Both the position numbers and the translations under genes were made by a program. From Hahella ganghwensis DSM 17046 (lineage in GTDB: Bacteria > Pseudomonadota > Gammaproteobacteria > Pseudomonadales > Oleiphilaceae), in NCBI RefSeq assembly GCF_000376785.1, contig NZ_AQXX01000099.1, forward strand, positions 1 through 54,433: 54,433 nucleotides of DNA, in the 5' to 3' direction. This document shows, piece by piece, positions 53,130 to 54,433 of this stretch; position 1 is the stretch's first letter, and each line of letters opens with the position of its first letter. The notes under the pieces were generated by a model that saw nothing but the letters and a program-made list of their open reading frames with translations, had not been told where the DNA came from and ran no database searches.

Positions 53130-54101
53130 ATGCAACTGAAAAAAGTTTTCGCAGCAGCCACTGTTGTCGCAGCTTCATTCTGGGCTACTACCGCTTCTGC
53201 GGATCTGGACCCAAATCTGCCTTCTTATAATAAAGCAAGCGGTGTATCCGGTAACCTTTCTTCCGTAGGTTCTGACACTCTGGCTAACCTGATGACGCTG
53301 TGGGCTGAAGAGTTCAAGCGTAACTATCCTAACGTTAACATACAGATTCAGGCGGCGGGTTCTTCTACTGCTCCCCCTGCTCTGACAGAAGGTACTTCCA
53401 ATCTGGGGCCAATGAGCCGCCAGATGAAGGACAAAGAGCTGGAAGCTTTTGAAAAGAAATTCGGTTACAAGCCGACGGCTATTCCAGTTGCCATTGACGC
53501 TTTGGCAGTATTTGTCCACAAGGACAACCCAATCAAAGGCCTGACGATTTCTCAGGTTGACGCGATTTTCTCCTCTACCCGTAAATGTGGGTTCGATAAA
53601 GACCTGACTTCCTGGGGGCAACTGGGTGTTTCAGGTACTCTGGCTAACCAGAGCTTCCAGCTGTTCGGACGTAATTCAGTTTCTGGAACATACGGCTACT
53701 TCAAAAAGAATGCCCTGTGTAAAGGAGATTACAAGAACAATGTAAATGAGCAGCCAGGTTCTGCATCTGTTGTTCAGGGTGTTTCTGAGTCTGTGAATGG
53801 TATCGGTTACTCAGGTATCGGCTACAAGACTTCCAGCGTTCGCACTGTGCCGTTGGCCAAGAAAGAAGGTGACAAGTTTGTTGACGCGACACCTGCAATG
53901 GCTGTTACTGGTGAATACCCACTTTCACGTTTCCTGTACGTATACGTGAACAAGGCGCCTAACAAAGATCTCGATCCTATCGTTGGTGAGTTTGTTAAGT
54001 TGGTAATGTCCAAGCAAGGCCAGGAAGTTGTCATTAAAGACGGTTATGTTCCTCTGCCTGCCAAAGTTGCTGCCAAGTACATGAAAGAGCTTTCTCTGTA
54101 A
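53130..54101 (+). CDS. pstS: Phosphate-binding protein of the high-affinity Pst system
   Basis: 323 residues. Signal peptide about 1-24 (ending TASADL). PstS family: [17 protein letters not shown] and [14 protein letters not shown] hold the phosphate-ligand serines and threonine; [18 protein letters not shown] and [11 protein letters not shown] complete the site. Two cysteines (RKCGF and ALCKG) lie in the second domain. It delivers phosphate to PstCAB, whose genes are not in the window. Ribosome site AGGAG at 53118; expression should rise on phosphate starvation through the Pho box upstream. Confidence 0.94.
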   Translation: MQLKKVFAAATVVAASFWATTASADLDPNLPSYNKASGVSGNLSSVGSDTLANLMTLWAEEFKRNYPNVNIQIQAAGSSTAPPALTEGTSNLGPMSRQMKDKELEAFEKKFGYKPTAIPVAIDALAVFVHKDNPIKGLTISQVDAIFSSTRKCGFDKDLTSWGQLGVSGTLANQSFQLFGRNSVSGTYGYFKKNALCKGDYKNNVNEQPGSASVVQGVSESVNGIGYSGIGYKTSSVRTVPLAKKEGDKFVDATPAMAVTGEYPLSRFLYVYVNKAPNKDLDPIVGEFVKLVMSKQGQEVVIKDGYVPLPAKVAAKYMKELSL

Positions 54102-54433
54102 TCCAGAAAAACTCGCAAAGAAAAAGCCGCCTTCGGGTGCAATGCTGTTCACTTAAGAGGAGCAGCATTGCGATCTACTGGATATCGGGTCTTTGATATC
54201 TTAACCGTCCGAGGTGTCGTAGGCCTCGGACGCCTCTCCAAAAACAGACTACTAATTCCCGATCTTAACTCTGACAAGCGCCGACCTGTTCCAGATATCG
54301 GATTGGAAGCCGCCATCACAATTAACTGAACAGCAATATAATCACACACTGGTTTGAAGCGAATGTCAGACGGGGCTCGATCAAAGCTTACCGCCGCAAT
54401 CGATGCTTCTCGCCTTATGATGTTGTAGCACAG
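54102..54433. other. Hairpin-rich region after pstS, to window end
   Basis: No gene is supported. Two strong inverted repeats follow: GCAATGCTG (54139-54147)/CAGCATTGC (54163-54171), and CGTCCGAGG (54206-54214)/CCTCGGACG (54224-54232). GATATC occurs at 54181-54186 and 54195-54200. They could attenuate transcription into a downstream pst gene outside the window. A short frame from ATG 54363 stops after 21 codons. Confidence 0.45.

Noticed and set aside
1-54433. tRNA, rRNA, CRISPR array, phage or complete insertion sequence
   Set aside because: No cloverleaf with a GTTCRANNC T-arm, no regularly spaced repeats and no transposase or integrase motif was seen.

Overview
The window looks like chromosomal DNA of a heterotrophic, probably marine gammaproteobacterium. 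Evidence is the set of typical gammaproteobacterial single-copy genes (ThiI with a C-terminal rhodanese domain, 454-residue PpnN, ElyC, YigI, UvrD, a PA3496-family protein, DUF3565), a rich extracellular hydrolase set and a TRAP transporter. The mix resembles Oceanospirillales/Hahellaceae-type genomes; that placement is inference from memory of families, not a database result. I saw no tRNA, rRNA, CRISPR array, phage or intact insertion sequence.

Layout. 0-0.6 kb: no gene. 0.6-4.1 kb: Sel1-repeat protein, a cytochrome c with an extra N-terminal domain, then a MarR-type regulator with a cysteine-rich tail divergent from a thioredoxin-like protein and an unknown secreted protein. 4.1-12 kb: secreted degradation block, with a vibriolysin-type M4 protease behind a 1 kb AT-rich noncoding leader, a GH20 chitobiase and a maltotetraose-forming amylase. 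12-20.8 kb: DMT exporter divergent from an Lrp regulator; an AraC-HAD-hydrolase operon; DUF3565, ankyrin lipoprotein, PhzF, EF-hand, YigI thioesterase and a DUF2846 lipoprotein. 21-25 kb: valine (isobutyryl-CoA) degradation operon. 25-30.2 kb: a 53-residue membrane protein, ElyC, a small cytochrome c, PpnN and ThiI. 30.2-33.6 kb: a likely Zur-controlled zinc locus (DUF3299, ZrgA-like His-rich protein, MacB/FtsX-type ABC pair). 33.8-46.4 kb: phosphoserine aminotransferase, then a signalling-rich stretch with a frameshifted Cache-HAMP-GAF-HD-GYP gene, DUF962, a leucine-rich-repeat lipoprotein, an orphan YopT-like C58 cysteine peptidase, an Hpt-HD-GYP protein, a PA3496-family protein and a membrane PAS-GGDEF-EAL protein. 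46.8-54.4 kb: UvrD, a TRAP transporter split over two strands, a YciA-type thioesterase and PstS behind a Pho box.

Best candidates for something undescribed: (1) the MarR/CxxC-protein/secreted-protein trio at 2.4-4.1 kb with twin operator-like repeats; (2) the C58 peptidase at 40.8 kb without visible toxin or secretion context; (3) the ZrgA-MacB-like zinc locus with a Zur-box match. Coordinates of several starts were moved inward from the longest open frame where a ribosome-binding site or family length argued for it; each case is stated.
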